From: JAIBCC01 sp963763855
Lineage (GTDB): Bacteria; Acidobacteriota; Blastocatellia; Pyrinomonadales; Pyrinomonadaceae
Assembly (NCBI GenBank): GCA_963763855.1
Contig: CAVXPU010000002.1
Span: 124,001-188,000, forward strand
Reading direction: 5' to 3'
Length of the DNA stretch: 64,000 bases
This document shows positions 20,271 through 28,117 of this stretch, piece by piece (the stretch's first letter is position 1; each line of letters starts with the position of its first letter). The notes beneath the pieces were generated by a model that did not search any database, had not been told where the DNA came from, and saw nothing but the letters and a program-made list of their open reading frames with translations. The translations under genes were made by a program, and so were the position numbers.

Positions 20271-20798
20271 TTATTTCACGCGAACGTCGTAAAAAGCGTT
20301 TCGCTTTTCGCCTTGATTAAGCGATGTGCTCCACTCAAAGCGAACTTGTGAATACAGACTGAGAGGTGCTGGAACCAATTTTACTGTTCCATCGGCTTGT
20401 TTCTCTTCAATCATCGGTTGAGCAGAAAAGCTCTTTCCACCATCAATGCTGTATCTGATTGCAGGATTACCATCTGCTTTGGCAGAATCCGCCACGAAAA
20501 CTGTTCCGGCTGGAATTTTGCCAATAGCCTTGTAATCATTAGCACCTTCATTGCCTTTATTTTCCGAAGTAATCGTCCAGTGCAAAACTTCGCCTGGTGT
20601 AACGCTACCTGCCTTATCAAGACCTAGCACTTCCTTATCACGCTCAACAGTTCCAGCCAACAAAATACTGACTTGCGGACGTGATTTAGTAGAAAATGCA
20701 GAACTATTGCCGGCAAATCCAATAGCACTACCAATAAAAAGCAGTCCCAAAAGCGAGCCAAGCACAAAACGATTTGTTTTGTTAATTTCTCTTTTCAT
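20271..20798 (-). CDS. Small secreted single-DUF11-like protein
   Basis: About 175 aa from the ATG at 20798, which has a GGAAAG ribosome site. A longer reading from 20909 would run through the leader terminator and is unlikely. The signal peptide covers about residues 10-33. The rest is one DUF11-like domain (GEVLHWTITSENKGNEGAND, then IPAGTVFVADS) and ends in FYDVRVK. It is the first gene of the operon and, being short and simple, would suit an abundant subunit or pilin-like building block. That role is inference only. Confidence 0.82.
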   Translation of the reverse strand: MKREINKTNRFVLGSLLGLLFIGSAIGFAGNSSAFSTKSRPQVSILLAGTVERDKEVLGLDKAGSVTPGEVLHWTITSENKGNEGANDYKAIGKIPAGTVFVADSAKADGNPAIRYSIDGGKSFSAQPMIEEKQADGTVKLVPAPLSLYSQVRFEWSTSLNQGEKRNAFYDVRVK

Positions 20799-20857
20799 TA
20801 TTTTCTTCCTTTCCTTAATTAATCTGCGAATTTTGACTAAAGCAAAATCACTTTTAC

Positions 20858-20896
20858 AAAAAAAACCCAAAAGCCTATCAATTGATAGACTCGGGG
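20858..20896 (-). terminator. Strong hairpin with U-run in the leader of the DUF11 operon
   Basis: On the minus strand, a stem of about 14 pairs (CCCC..GAG..CTATC / GATAG..CTT..GGG) closes on an AATT loop and is followed by eight U residues. It lies 60 bases before the first operon gene, with no gene ending upstream on this strand for over 300 bases. It is therefore more likely an attenuator than a read-out terminator. No known riboswitch was recognised in the sequence upstream (20897-21000). Confidence 0.7.
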
Positions 20897-21065
20897 CATA
20901 CTTAATCACTTAACAATTTTTGTGCCGTAGTTTTTAGCGATGAAGGCTATCGAAAGGAAGCGGTCTAAAATGCTCAAAATACTGAGAGTTACGCAAGATT
21001 ATGGGTTTTTAGGAAATTCAGGGCGATTAGATATTTATTTTACTGGCGGATATTGCATTATAATT

Positions 21066-21104
21066 TACCAAAAATTGTCGCTTTTACTGTGACAATTTTT
21101 GGTA
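21066..21104. repeat. AT-rich perfect inverted repeat (possible terminator)
   Basis: TACCAAAAATTGTC is repeated exactly as its reverse complement after 11 bases. T-rich sequence follows on the plus strand. It lies between the RRM gene and the DUF11 leader. It may be a bidirectional terminator or an operator. Confidence 0.5.
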
Positions 21105-21145
21105 ATTTTTGTTTAATCCTGAGGTAATTTCAACAATTTAAAACG

Positions 21146-21178
21146 AAAAAAATGCCTCCGACAATTACCGAAGGCATT
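21146..21178 (-). terminator. Terminator of the RRM protein gene
   Basis: On the minus strand AATGCCTTCGG pairs with CGGAGGCATT (one mismatch), followed by a run of seven U. It is 33 bases past the RRM stop codon. Confidence 0.8.
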
Positions 21179-21210
21179 CTTCTTGATAAACGAATTAATC
21201 GTTCAAAAAT

Positions 21211-21543
21211 TTAGTAGCGACCACCGCCACCGCCGTAACCACCACGTCCGCCGCCGCCGCCACGGTTTCCACCGCCGCCGCCGCTTCCGCGATCTTCACG
21301 AGGCTTTGCTTCATTAACAGTCAACTCACGACCGTCAATTTCTTTGCCGTTAAGCGTTGCGATTGCAGTTTGTGCTGCTTCTTTTGTTGACATTTCAACG
21401 AATCCAAATCCGCGTGAACGTCCTGTTTCACGATCTTCGATGATGTTTGTCGATTCTACTGTTCCAACTTCGCCAAAGATTTTTTCCAAATCTTCAGTTG
21501 ATGTATTGAAGGAAAGATTTCCTACATATAATTTCATTGACAT
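21211..21543 (-). CDS. Glycine-rich RRM RNA-binding protein
   Basis: A 110-aa cytoplasmic protein. One RRM domain covers residues 3-80, with RNP2 LYVGNLSF and RNP1 RGFGFVEM, followed by a Gly/Arg-rich tail (about 87-110). This is the layout of bacterial Rbp proteins, which bind RNA and are often cold-induced in cyanobacteria (family knowledge). The ATG at 21543 has an AAAGGT ribosome site; a second ATG two codons later is possible. It is monocistronic, with its own terminator. Confidence 0.92.
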   Translation of the reverse strand: MSMKLYVGNLSFNTSTEDLEKIFGEVGTVESTNIIEDRETGRSRGFGFVEMSTKEAAQTAIATLNGKEIDGRELTVNEAKPREDRGSGGGGGNRGGGGGRGGYGGGGGRY

Positions 21544-21863
21544 AATAATTTACCTTTTCCCAAATTTTGGGAATTTCAAAAGAAGCGTCGAATCGGATTT
21601 CTCTTTAGGATTTTTTATGCCTGCGGATGAATGGGCTTCGGATACTTGATTTCTCAAGAGCTACTTCTATAACTATAAACGAACCTGCTCTCGAACTATC
21701 CAAAAAACGTTTTGACGAGTGAATCATTTCTGATTCGGAGAAGGATTAACTTAATTAGTGTCTGCTATTTATCTGCAAATAGCAAGGCGTTTTTAATCTT
21801 TTGCCAATAACCATATCTAATAACCCTATACATCTGTCTTATTTTCAATGCTTTAGCAAGGCT
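21544..21863 (-). other. 320-base gap upstream of the RRM gene
   Basis: No convincing gene on either strand. The only structure seen is a short hairpin, GCTATTT..AAATAGC, at 21764-21783. It is not followed by a U-run. The gap may hold the RRM promoter and a long 5' leader, as found for cold-regulated RNA-binding proteins, but no clear boxes were recognised. Confidence 0.4.
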
Positions 21864-23069
21864 TTACTCAATCGGTAAAATCCGCAAAATTCTATCATCC
21901 GTTTTATCAGCATTGCCGCGACCATCGCGATTTGAAGTGGAAAAATAGATCGAACCATCAGGAGCAACCGCAACTTCGCGTATCCTTCCATACTGTTTTT
22001 CGACCAATTTATCGCGTGAAACGATCTTTTTGCCGTCAATTACAAGCCGAATAATCATTTCGCCTTTCAACGCTCCGATGAAATAATTATTTTTGAATTC
22101 GGGAAACAAATTTCCGCGATAAAACGTTCCGCTTCCGGGTGCAATCGCAGGCGAAAATTCAATGATCGGCGTTTCCATTCCGGCTTTTGTCATACTATGG
22201 CTGATCTTGTCCCAGCCATAGTTTTTGCCCTTTTCTACAATATTTGCCTCATCGCCGCCCGTGCGTTTCTTGAAAAGCGAAACGCCGTCAATCAGCGAAG
22301 GTCCGTGTTCAGTCTGAAACATCAAACCTGTTTCGGGATGAAAATCCATTCCCTGTGCATTGCGATGTCCGTAAGTCCAAATCTCGGGTCTCGCACCTGT
22401 TTGTTTAACGAACGGATTATCATCGGGAATTGTGCCGTCGTCGTTCAAACGCAGCGTTTTACCATTTATCGAATCAAGATCTTGCGAACGCGACTGCTTG
22501 CCCGCATCGCCCGTGGTGACGTAAAGTTTGGCATCAGGACCGAATTTCAGACGAGTTCCCGCGTGACGACTGGCAGCAGGAATTGCATCAATAATATTCT
22601 TCGGTTCAACCAAAGTTTCGCCCGTTTCGCGATAGCGGATAACTTTTACGGTTTGATCTTTCTCGGCATTTTGATAAGCGTAAGCTAAGTAAACAAACCG
22701 ATTCTCGGCAAAGTTCGGATGCAAAACCATTCCCATCAAACCGCTCTCGCCGGTCGGTTCAACATCAGGGACGGCATAAAAAGGTTTCTCACGAAGTTTG
22801 CCGTTTTCGATCAGACGAACTCTGCCCGGACGCTCGGTAAAAAATATGCGTCCATCAGGTGCAAAAACAATTGTCCACACAACCTCAACATTTGTAACGA
22901 CCGTTTCCACACGAAATTTCGGCACACTTTTCGATTCAGGAACAACCGGAAAATCAATCTCTCCATCCGCTTCGGAGTTTACATCATTTTCCGCCGCCGC
23001 CGAGCATCCGCTCAACGCCAAACACAAAGACGTAACCAAAATCATCTTTGCCAAAGAATTCTTAAACAT
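21864..23069 (-). CDS. PQQ-dependent aldose sugar dehydrogenase-like lipoprotein
   Basis: A 401-aa soluble-type glucose/sorbosone dehydrogenase fold (six-bladed propeller, YliI/Asd-like). These enzymes oxidise aldose sugars in the periplasm with PQQ and calcium. The N-terminus has a lipobox, LALSGC, so it is probably a lipoprotein. Propeller motifs: FAPDGRIFFTERPGRVRLI, SRHAGTRLKFGPDAKLYVTT and WTYGHRNAQGMDFHP. The ATG at 23069 is preceded by a weak GGA site. It seems to be transcribed alone. PQQ synthesis genes are not in the window. Confidence 0.88.
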   Translation of the reverse strand: MFKNSLAKMILVTSLCLALSGCSAAAENDVNSEADGEIDFPVVPESKSVPKFRVETVVTNVEVVWTIVFAPDGRIFFTERPGRVRLIENGKLREKPFYAVPDVEPTGESGLMGMVLHPNFAENRFVYLAYAYQNAEKDQTVKVIRYRETGETLVEPKNIIDAIPAASRHAGTRLKFGPDAKLYVTTGDAGKQSRSQDLDSINGKTLRLNDDGTIPDDNPFVKQTGARPEIWTYGHRNAQGMDFHPETGLMFQTEHGPSLIDGVSLFKKRTGGDEANIVEKGKNYGWDKISHSMTKAGMETPIIEFSPAIAPGSGTFYRGNLFPEFKNNYFIGALKGEMIIRLVIDGKKIVSRDKLVEKQYGRIREVAVAPDGSIYFSTSNRDGRGNADKTDDRILRILPIE

Positions 23070-23170
23070 CTATTCCAAACCCCTTTTTCAAAAGTATTTT
23101 TATTGTAACTCAGATGCGAAAGCGTTCGAAAAGTATGCCGACGGAATGAACTTTGAGGGGTAAATCTCCA

Positions 23171-23319
23171 TTTGAAGTCTTCTCGATTGCGTGAGCGATT
23201 AAATGATTTTGATACTCTAACCTCCGTTTGAAGTTTTCTTGATCTCGTCAGTGATTCAATTAATTCCGAAAATGGAAATTCTGTTTGAAGTTTCGTTGAT
23301 CGCGTTAGCGATTCAATGA
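23171..23319. repeat. Three degenerate 56-57-bp tandem repeats
   Basis: Units begin at 23171, 23227 and 23284. Each opens TTTGAAGTYTTCTTGAT and continues with a GCGTTAGCGATTCAATGA-like block; spacer sequence differs between units. There is no gene here. Too few and too divergent to be CRISPR. Confidence 0.65.
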
Positions 23320-23320
23320 A

Positions 23321-23546
23321 TTTAGCCGTGGGTTTCAACCCACGGACAGCCTAATTAGAGATTTCTGTCGCGTCGCGACAACTGAGGCAACTGAGATTTC
23401 TGCTTACAAACAAAACTTTCAATTGTCGCTACGCGACACGGAATCACGTTTATTTTCCGTGGGTTGAAACCCACGGCTAAATTCCAATTGTCGCAATGCG
23501 ACATTAAGGCAAATGCAGAAACACGCATGTAAGTAGGTGTGTTTCT
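23321..23546. repeat. Nested palindromic repeat cluster
   Basis: A 25-base arm, TTTAGCCGTGGGTTTCAACC.., at 23321-23345 is repeated inverted at 23457-23481, and each arm is itself a palindrome (CCGTGGG..CCCACGG). Three further palindromes of the type TGTCGC-N3-GCGACA lie at 23366, 23424 and 23489. At 23515-23546 an AGAAACAC..GTGTTTCT hairpin resembles the 31.6-kb repeats. The cluster ends 42 bases before the next gene. Confidence 0.75.
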
Positions 23547-23588
23547 TTGTTTGATTTATGATAATATTGTCATTTAAGGAAGAGTTTT

Positions 23589-23960
23589 ATGGAAGTTACA
23601 ATCAGTTTGCCAGACAGTATTTTTGCTAATTTATCGAACGTTGCGAGCAAATCGCATCGCAGTGTTGATGAAATTATCGCCGAAAAAATCGAACGTGAAT
23701 TTTCGATTGACGCCGAAGATTTAGCAAACCAAATTGCTTTTTGTTCCGATAAAGAAATCCTCGAACTTTCTAAAATTCAAATGCCGCCAAAGCAAGATTC
23801 TCGCCTGAGCAATTTGCTGAGCAAACAAAATGAAGCAAATTTAACGGCAAACGAACAAAAGGAACTTTGGAAATTGATGGAAGTTTCACGACTCACAACT
23901 CTCAAAAAGGCTTTCGCACTCCGCGAAATTTCCCGACGCGGTTTGAATGGCAAAGATTAA
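23589..23960 (+). CDS. Small protein paired with an HNH nuclease (antitoxin-like)
   Basis: A 123-aa cytoplasmic protein, not assigned to a named family. Residues 1-40 (VTISLPDSIFANL, then SHRSVDEIIAEKIE) look like the short ribbon-helix-helix-type N-terminus found in many antitoxins. The rest is charged and helical. The ATG at 23589 has a clear AAGGAAGAG site. Its last 14 bases overlap the start of the HNH gene, so the two are coupled. Similar small-protein/HNH couples occur in cyanobacteria (recollection, not checked). Confidence 0.75.
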   Translation: MEVTISLPDSIFANLSNVASKSHRSVDEIIAEKIEREFSIDAEDLANQIAFCSDKEILELSKIQMPPKQDSRLSNLLSKQNEANLTANEQKELWKLMEVSRLTTLKKAFALREISRRGLNGKD

Positions 23961-24372
23961 TAAAGAATTAGACGATAGAATTCGTTTTCAAGCGAAGAAT
24001 CGCTGCGGTTATTGCATTAATCCGCAAGAATTAATGCCTTACAAACTGGAAATCGAGCATATTATCCCGAAAGCTTCCCGCGGTGAAACTCTCGAAGAAA
24101 ATCTTTGGCTTGCCTGCCGTGAATGTAATTCTCACAAAGCCGCGAAAATAAAAGCGTTGGATTTTCTCACAGGAAAAACCGTCAAACTCTTTAACCCACG
24201 CAAACAGGTTTGGAGCGAACACTTTGAATTTAATCAAACCAACACAGAAATAATCGGCAAAACTCCGTGCGGACGTGCGACTGTGGAAAGTCTGCAAATG
24301 AATAATTTTTATCAAACAACTGCTCGGAATGCCTGGACTGAAACGAACAGATTTCCGCCGAAAGATATTTAA
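23947..24372 (+). CDS. HNH endonuclease
   Basis: A 141-aa HNH nuclease. CGYC near residue 23 and CRECN near 59 supply a zinc-binding cysteine set. LEIEHIIPKASRG carries the catalytic histidine, and NLWLACRECNSHK completes the HNH core (IEH..N..H). Such proteins cut DNA as homing, restriction or toxin nucleases. It starts inside the preceding gene (14-base overlap), which implies matched expression with that protein. The short length and lack of other domains make the target unknown. Confidence 0.9.
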   Translation: MAKINKELDDRIRFQAKNRCGYCINPQELMPYKLEIEHIIPKASRGETLEENLWLACRECNSHKAAKIKALDFLTGKTVKLFNPRKQVWSEHFEFNQTNTEIIGKTPCGRATVESLQMNNFYQTTARNAWTETNRFPPKDI

Positions 24373-24437
24373 ATTACTGCGATACCAGAGTTTGTAGAAA
24401 CCCACACATTGGTAAGCTTGTTCTAATAAACCTTCTT

Positions 24438-25229
24438 ATGAACACCATAAATCCCGAAGCGACCGAATCCAAGACGCGAATCGTGTTGTATTTTTTGATT
24501 GCTTATGCCATTTCGTGGGCGTGCTTCATTCCAGTTGCACTTGAATCGCAAAAGACAATTACACTTCCCTTTTCGCCGCAGATTTCATTGGTGATTGGTG
24601 TTTTCGGACCATTCATTTCTGCCTTTTTTCTTACATGGAAACGAAGCGGACGGTTGGGAATGTGGCAATTTTTAAAACGCGGATTTGATTGGCGGTTTCC
24701 TTTCTATATCTATTGTTTCATTGCGTTTGTCCCGATTTGTATTTCGACTATTTCGTATTTAATTGTCGGCGGAAATAATCCAAGTTTAGACATTTTGACG
24801 ATTGCAGCTACCTTCGTTCTCTTCTTTTTTCTTGGCGGCTCATTCGGTGAAGAATTCGGCTGGCGTGGCTTTGCGTTGCCAGCATTATTAAAAGAACAAA
24901 AGCCTCTGGTGGCGAGTTTAATAATCGGAATTTTGTGGGCAATGTGGCATTTACCGCTCTTCTGGATGGTTGGAACAAGTCAATATCATACGCCGATTTG
25001 GCTTTTTACGATTTCCGTAACAGCCGGAGCGGTTCAACTTACATGGATTTACATCCGCACAAAAGGCAATATTTTCGCGTGCCTGTTGTTCCACACTTTT
25101 ACAAATATTACTGTCGAAATATTTCCGATCGAAGCTATTGGCGGTATTGACTCAAGAGTATATTACGAAACTGCTTTTGGAGTTCTGGTAGCAATAATTT
25201 TGATTATTTTCGACCGTAAACTTCGCTAA
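24438..25229 (+). CDS. CPBP family intramembrane glutamic protease
   Basis: A 263-aa integral membrane protein with about seven to eight hydrophobic segments. Motif 1, EEFGWRG (EExxxR type), lies near residue 140, motif 2, WAMWHLPLFW, near 172, and motif 3, HTFTN, near 223. These match the CAAX-protease/bacteriocin-processing (CPBP, ABI) family. Substrates of most bacterial members are unknown. Its stop overlaps the convergent oxidoreductase stop by four bases. Confidence 0.88.
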   Translation: MNTINPEATESKTRIVLYFLIAYAISWACFIPVALESQKTITLPFSPQISLVIGVFGPFISAFFLTWKRSGRLGMWQFLKRGFDWRFPFYIYCFIAFVPICISTISYLIVGGNNPSLDILTIAATFVLFFFLGGSFGEEFGWRGFALPALLKEQKPLVASLIIGILWAMWHLPLFWMVGTSQYHTPIWLFTISVTAGAVQLTWIYIRTKGNIFACLLFHTFTNITVEIFPIEAIGGIDSRVYYETAFGVLVAIILIIFDRKLR

Positions 25230-26797
25230 AACCATTTCCCCTTCACATCCTTCAAAACAACCTGTGCCGTATTATGTCCGCTTGCCCCGAAGACTCCGCC
25301 GCCGGGATGAGTTGACGCACCTGTCAGATACAGGTTTTTGATTGGTGTTTTATACGCGGACATTTCGGGCAGCGGGCGGAACATAAACATTTGGTCAAAA
25401 TCCATTTCCACGTGCATGACGTTTCCGCGGAGCAAGCCGATGCGTTGTTCGATGTCGAGCGGCGATTGGATAAAGCGGTCGATTATCGAATTTTTGACGT
25501 TTGGTGCGTAAGAATTTACCACATCAATCAGCTTGTCGGCTTCGCGGTTTTCGATGTCTTGCCAGTTTTCTCCGTTCGACAATTCATACGGATAATATTG
25601 CCCCCAAATGAACAAAGTGTGCTTGCCTTCGGGTGCGAGAGTCGGGTCAACGGACGAAAATGTCATCGCCAACGCTCCCGGATTTTTGGACGGAATACCG
25701 TTCAGATAATCGCCGTAAGATTTGTCGAGATAATCCAAAGTCGGACACATCAACTGCAAACCGTGATGGCAGTCCGACGATTTTCCGCCGTTCGGTGCAG
25801 ACAAATAATCGGGCAATTCGGAAACGGCACATCGCACAATCATCCCAAATCCATTGCCGATTCTGACGTTTTCGATTCTATCCGCCAAGCCATCGGGCAA
25901 GTTTTCTTTGCCGATAAGTTTCAAAAAAGTGGTGTGAACGTGTGCGTTTGAAACGATGCGTTTGGTCTCGATTCGCTCGCCGTTTGTCAGCAAAATTCCG
26001 CCCGTTTCGCCGTTGTTGACTTCGATTTTTTCAACTTCAGCATTGAGCATAACCGTTCCGCCGTGATGTTCAAGACATCTCGCCATTGCTTGAGTAAGTT
26101 CGCCCGAACCACCACGCGGACGCTTCACGCCGCTTTTGTGAATCATCGAATGCCAGCCTAAAAAATCGCCCGTTGCCATTGCCGACGGCGGCGGACCTGA
26201 TTGAGCCGCGAGCCACGCCATTGCTGCCCGCAAGCCTTCGTGTTTGAAAGTTTCTTTGACGAGCGAGCCGTAAGAAGTCATCAATTTGCGAACCATATCG
26301 GCTGGATTTTTCGATTTTGTGCCAAAAACCATGTGCCGTCCGAGGTTCATCATCGTCGGCGGTTTGAGGAACGCTTTGAAAACTCCTTCGTTCAAATCTT
26401 CCCATTCGGTGACGAATTTTTTGTATCTTTCCGCATCTTCGGGCGAGATTTTGGCGATTGATTCGCAGGTTTTATCGACGTCTTTCCAAAAATAAATCGC
26501 ACCTTCGCCGTTCGGCAACGGAGCAAATGCAAACGGATCGCAATCAATGTAATGCAAACCAAACTTTTCAAGCTCTAAATCCTGAATCACGGGCGTGAGG
26601 TGAATCATAATATGTGCGGACGATCCAACATCAATCTTGTAACCGTCAATCAAATCATCTTGAGTGCAAACCGCACCGCCGACAATGTGCCGACGCTCCA
26701 AAACAATCACTTTCAAGCCCGATTTTGCCAGATAACACGCACAAGTTAAGCCATTATGCCCGCCGCCGATAACGGCTACATCATAAGAATTTGTCAT
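25226..26797 (-). CDS. FAD-dependent oxidoreductase, PYROXD2/phytoene-desaturase-like
   Basis: About 523 aa from ATG 26797 (an upstream reading to 26845 is less likely). The N-terminal dinucleotide-binding motif is VAVIGGGHNGLTCACYLA. It is followed by ERRHIVGGAVCT, and near the C-terminus LYLTGASTHPGGGVFGASG is the second FAD motif typical of the CrtI/PYROXD2 group. The physiological substrate is unknown; no carotenoid genes are nearby. The next upstream gene on this strand is the sterol-desaturase/CDGSH fusion, 120 bases away, so joint transcription is possible. Confidence 0.9.
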   Translation of the reverse strand: MTNSYDVAVIGGGHNGLTCACYLAKSGLKVIVLERRHIVGGAVCTQDDLIDGYKIDVGSSAHIMIHLTPVIQDLELEKFGLHYIDCDPFAFAPLPNGEGAIYFWKDVDKTCESIAKISPEDAERYKKFVTEWEDLNEGVFKAFLKPPTMMNLGRHMVFGTKSKNPADMVRKLMTSYGSLVKETFKHEGLRAAMAWLAAQSGPPPSAMATGDFLGWHSMIHKSGVKRPRGGSGELTQAMARCLEHHGGTVMLNAEVEKIEVNNGETGGILLTNGERIETKRIVSNAHVHTTFLKLIGKENLPDGLADRIENVRIGNGFGMIVRCAVSELPDYLSAPNGGKSSDCHHGLQLMCPTLDYLDKSYGDYLNGIPSKNPGALAMTFSSVDPTLAPEGKHTLFIWGQYYPYELSNGENWQDIENREADKLIDVVNSYAPNVKNSIIDRFIQSPLDIEQRIGLLRGNVMHVEMDFDQMFMFRPLPEMSAYKTPIKNLYLTGASTHPGGGVFGASGHNTAQVVLKDVKGKWF

Positions 26798-26916
26798 AGA
26801 TATATCTTGACGGTCTGACGTAAAAACTTCAAGACTTTGAAACAAAAATCTGAACGAATTGAGATTTCTTGGAACAGAGAGATGTCAGAATATTTTGATA
26901 TTTTCTTATCCGATTT

Positions 26917-27999
26917 CTAAGCTTTTGTATGTGAATTATCGCAAAAAGGCGGCGATTTTGTGAGTTTGCATTGGCACAATTTGGCTTTGCCTTCTCGTTT
27001 TGCCGTGCAAAGCATCGGCTTAAACTTTGTTCCGTGATGCGAAGCGTCGCAGAATGGTTGATTTTTGCTTCGTCCACAACGGCACCACAGGTATTTTTCA
27101 TCTTCATTAAATTCGCAAACTGCCGGTTCTAAGGTGGTCGTAATTTCCTTTTTGAAACCGCGTGAAATCTCGCTTTTAATGTTATTTGAAGCGGTGAGCG
27201 GATAAAAATAACTCGCCGTCCAGGCTTCATTCGGATTGTTGACCAAACCGAGTTCGGTCGGGATTTGACGAGTAAACTTCGCAGTCCCGAATAGCTGATC
27301 CCAGATCGAAAACATATTTCCGTAATTTCCGTTTGGATCACTGATGCCGTCGATCATCGATTTTCCGTGGTGTGCGTAGTGGAAAGCGGGCGTGATAAAA
27401 ATATGCTCGAGAAGATACGTTAAAGGATTTAGATACTTACGTTTGTAAAAGAATTCGTCCCAGCGGACAGTGCTGTGCGAACCGATAATAATGATCTGTT
27501 TCGCGATAAGCCCGATCGCCACCGCTTTCATTCCGCCCGCAAAAACACACAAACCGACCCACCAAATATTCGGCATCATCAAATAATAAAGTCCCGCATT
27601 TCGATACGAAACAAAAAAGCCCATTTCCTCGGCTTGGTGATGCGGACGATGCAGCTTCCACAAAAAATCGTATTCATGCCCGAAGCGGTGATACCAATAT
27701 TGCAACACATCATCTACCAACAAATAAACAATCAAACCGATCCATAAATTCACGGATGCAACCGAATTCCTGACATTTGGAATCAACGAATCACCAAGCC
27801 AAAAAGCCGCAAAAATAATCAGCGGTTTATAAACAAACGACAACGCCAAAAATCCGCCCGCTTCCTGGACCCAATCACTAGCTGATCGTTTTGTGGACGA
27901 CAGAAAACCTGCAATCGTTTCCAACACGCTGAAAAACAGAATAATGGCGATGACAATGTAACCATCGAAGTTAGCGATGCCGAATAGTGGTTCGTTCAT
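26917..27999 (-). CDS. Sterol desaturase/fatty acid hydroxylase fused to tandem CDGSH iron-sulfur domains
   Basis: A 360-aa protein. The N-terminal 270 residues have several membrane segments and the di-iron histidine boxes HRFGH, HRPHH and HYAHH of the fatty-acid-hydroxylase superfamily. The last 60 or so residues carry two CDGSH-type motifs: CRCGRSKNQPFCDASH and CQCKLTKSPPFCDNSH. Each matches CxC-x2-[ST]-x3-P-x-CDxSH, which binds a [2Fe-2S] cluster. The fusion suggests that the CDGSH part feeds electrons to the di-iron site (inference). The substrate, lipid or sterol-like, is unknown. Confidence 0.9.
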   Translation of the reverse strand: MNEPLFGIANFDGYIVIAIILFFSVLETIAGFLSSTKRSASDWVQEAGGFLALSFVYKPLIIFAAFWLGDSLIPNVRNSVASVNLWIGLIVYLLVDDVLQYWYHRFGHEYDFLWKLHRPHHQAEEMGFFVSYRNAGLYYLMMPNIWWVGLCVFAGGMKAVAIGLIAKQIIIIGSHSTVRWDEFFYKRKYLNPLTYLLEHIFITPAFHYAHHGKSMIDGISDPNGNYGNMFSIWDQLFGTAKFTRQIPTELGLVNNPNEAWTASYFYPLTASNNIKSEISRGFKKEITTTLEPAVCEFNEDEKYLWCRCGRSKNQPFCDASHHGTKFKPMLCTAKREGKAKLCQCKLTKSPPFCDNSHTKA

Positions 28000-28117
28000 A
28001 AATTTTTGATTGATTTTACCCGAGATAATCTAACACGTTTCGACCGAATTATTGAAAGCAAACAATTGATGAATCAGCCGGAAGGGTATATTGTTTTAGT
28101 AACAACAAACAACTTAT

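Noticed and set aside
20799..20909. 37-residue N-terminal extension of the small DUF11 protein
   Set aside because: It would be encoded by the terminator hairpin, it precedes a normal signal peptide, and the inner ATG has a good ribosome site.
23171..23319. CRISPR array
   Set aside because: Three imperfect units only, poorly conserved, with no cas genes; the RecB/Cas4-like nuclease is 14 kb away and not linked.
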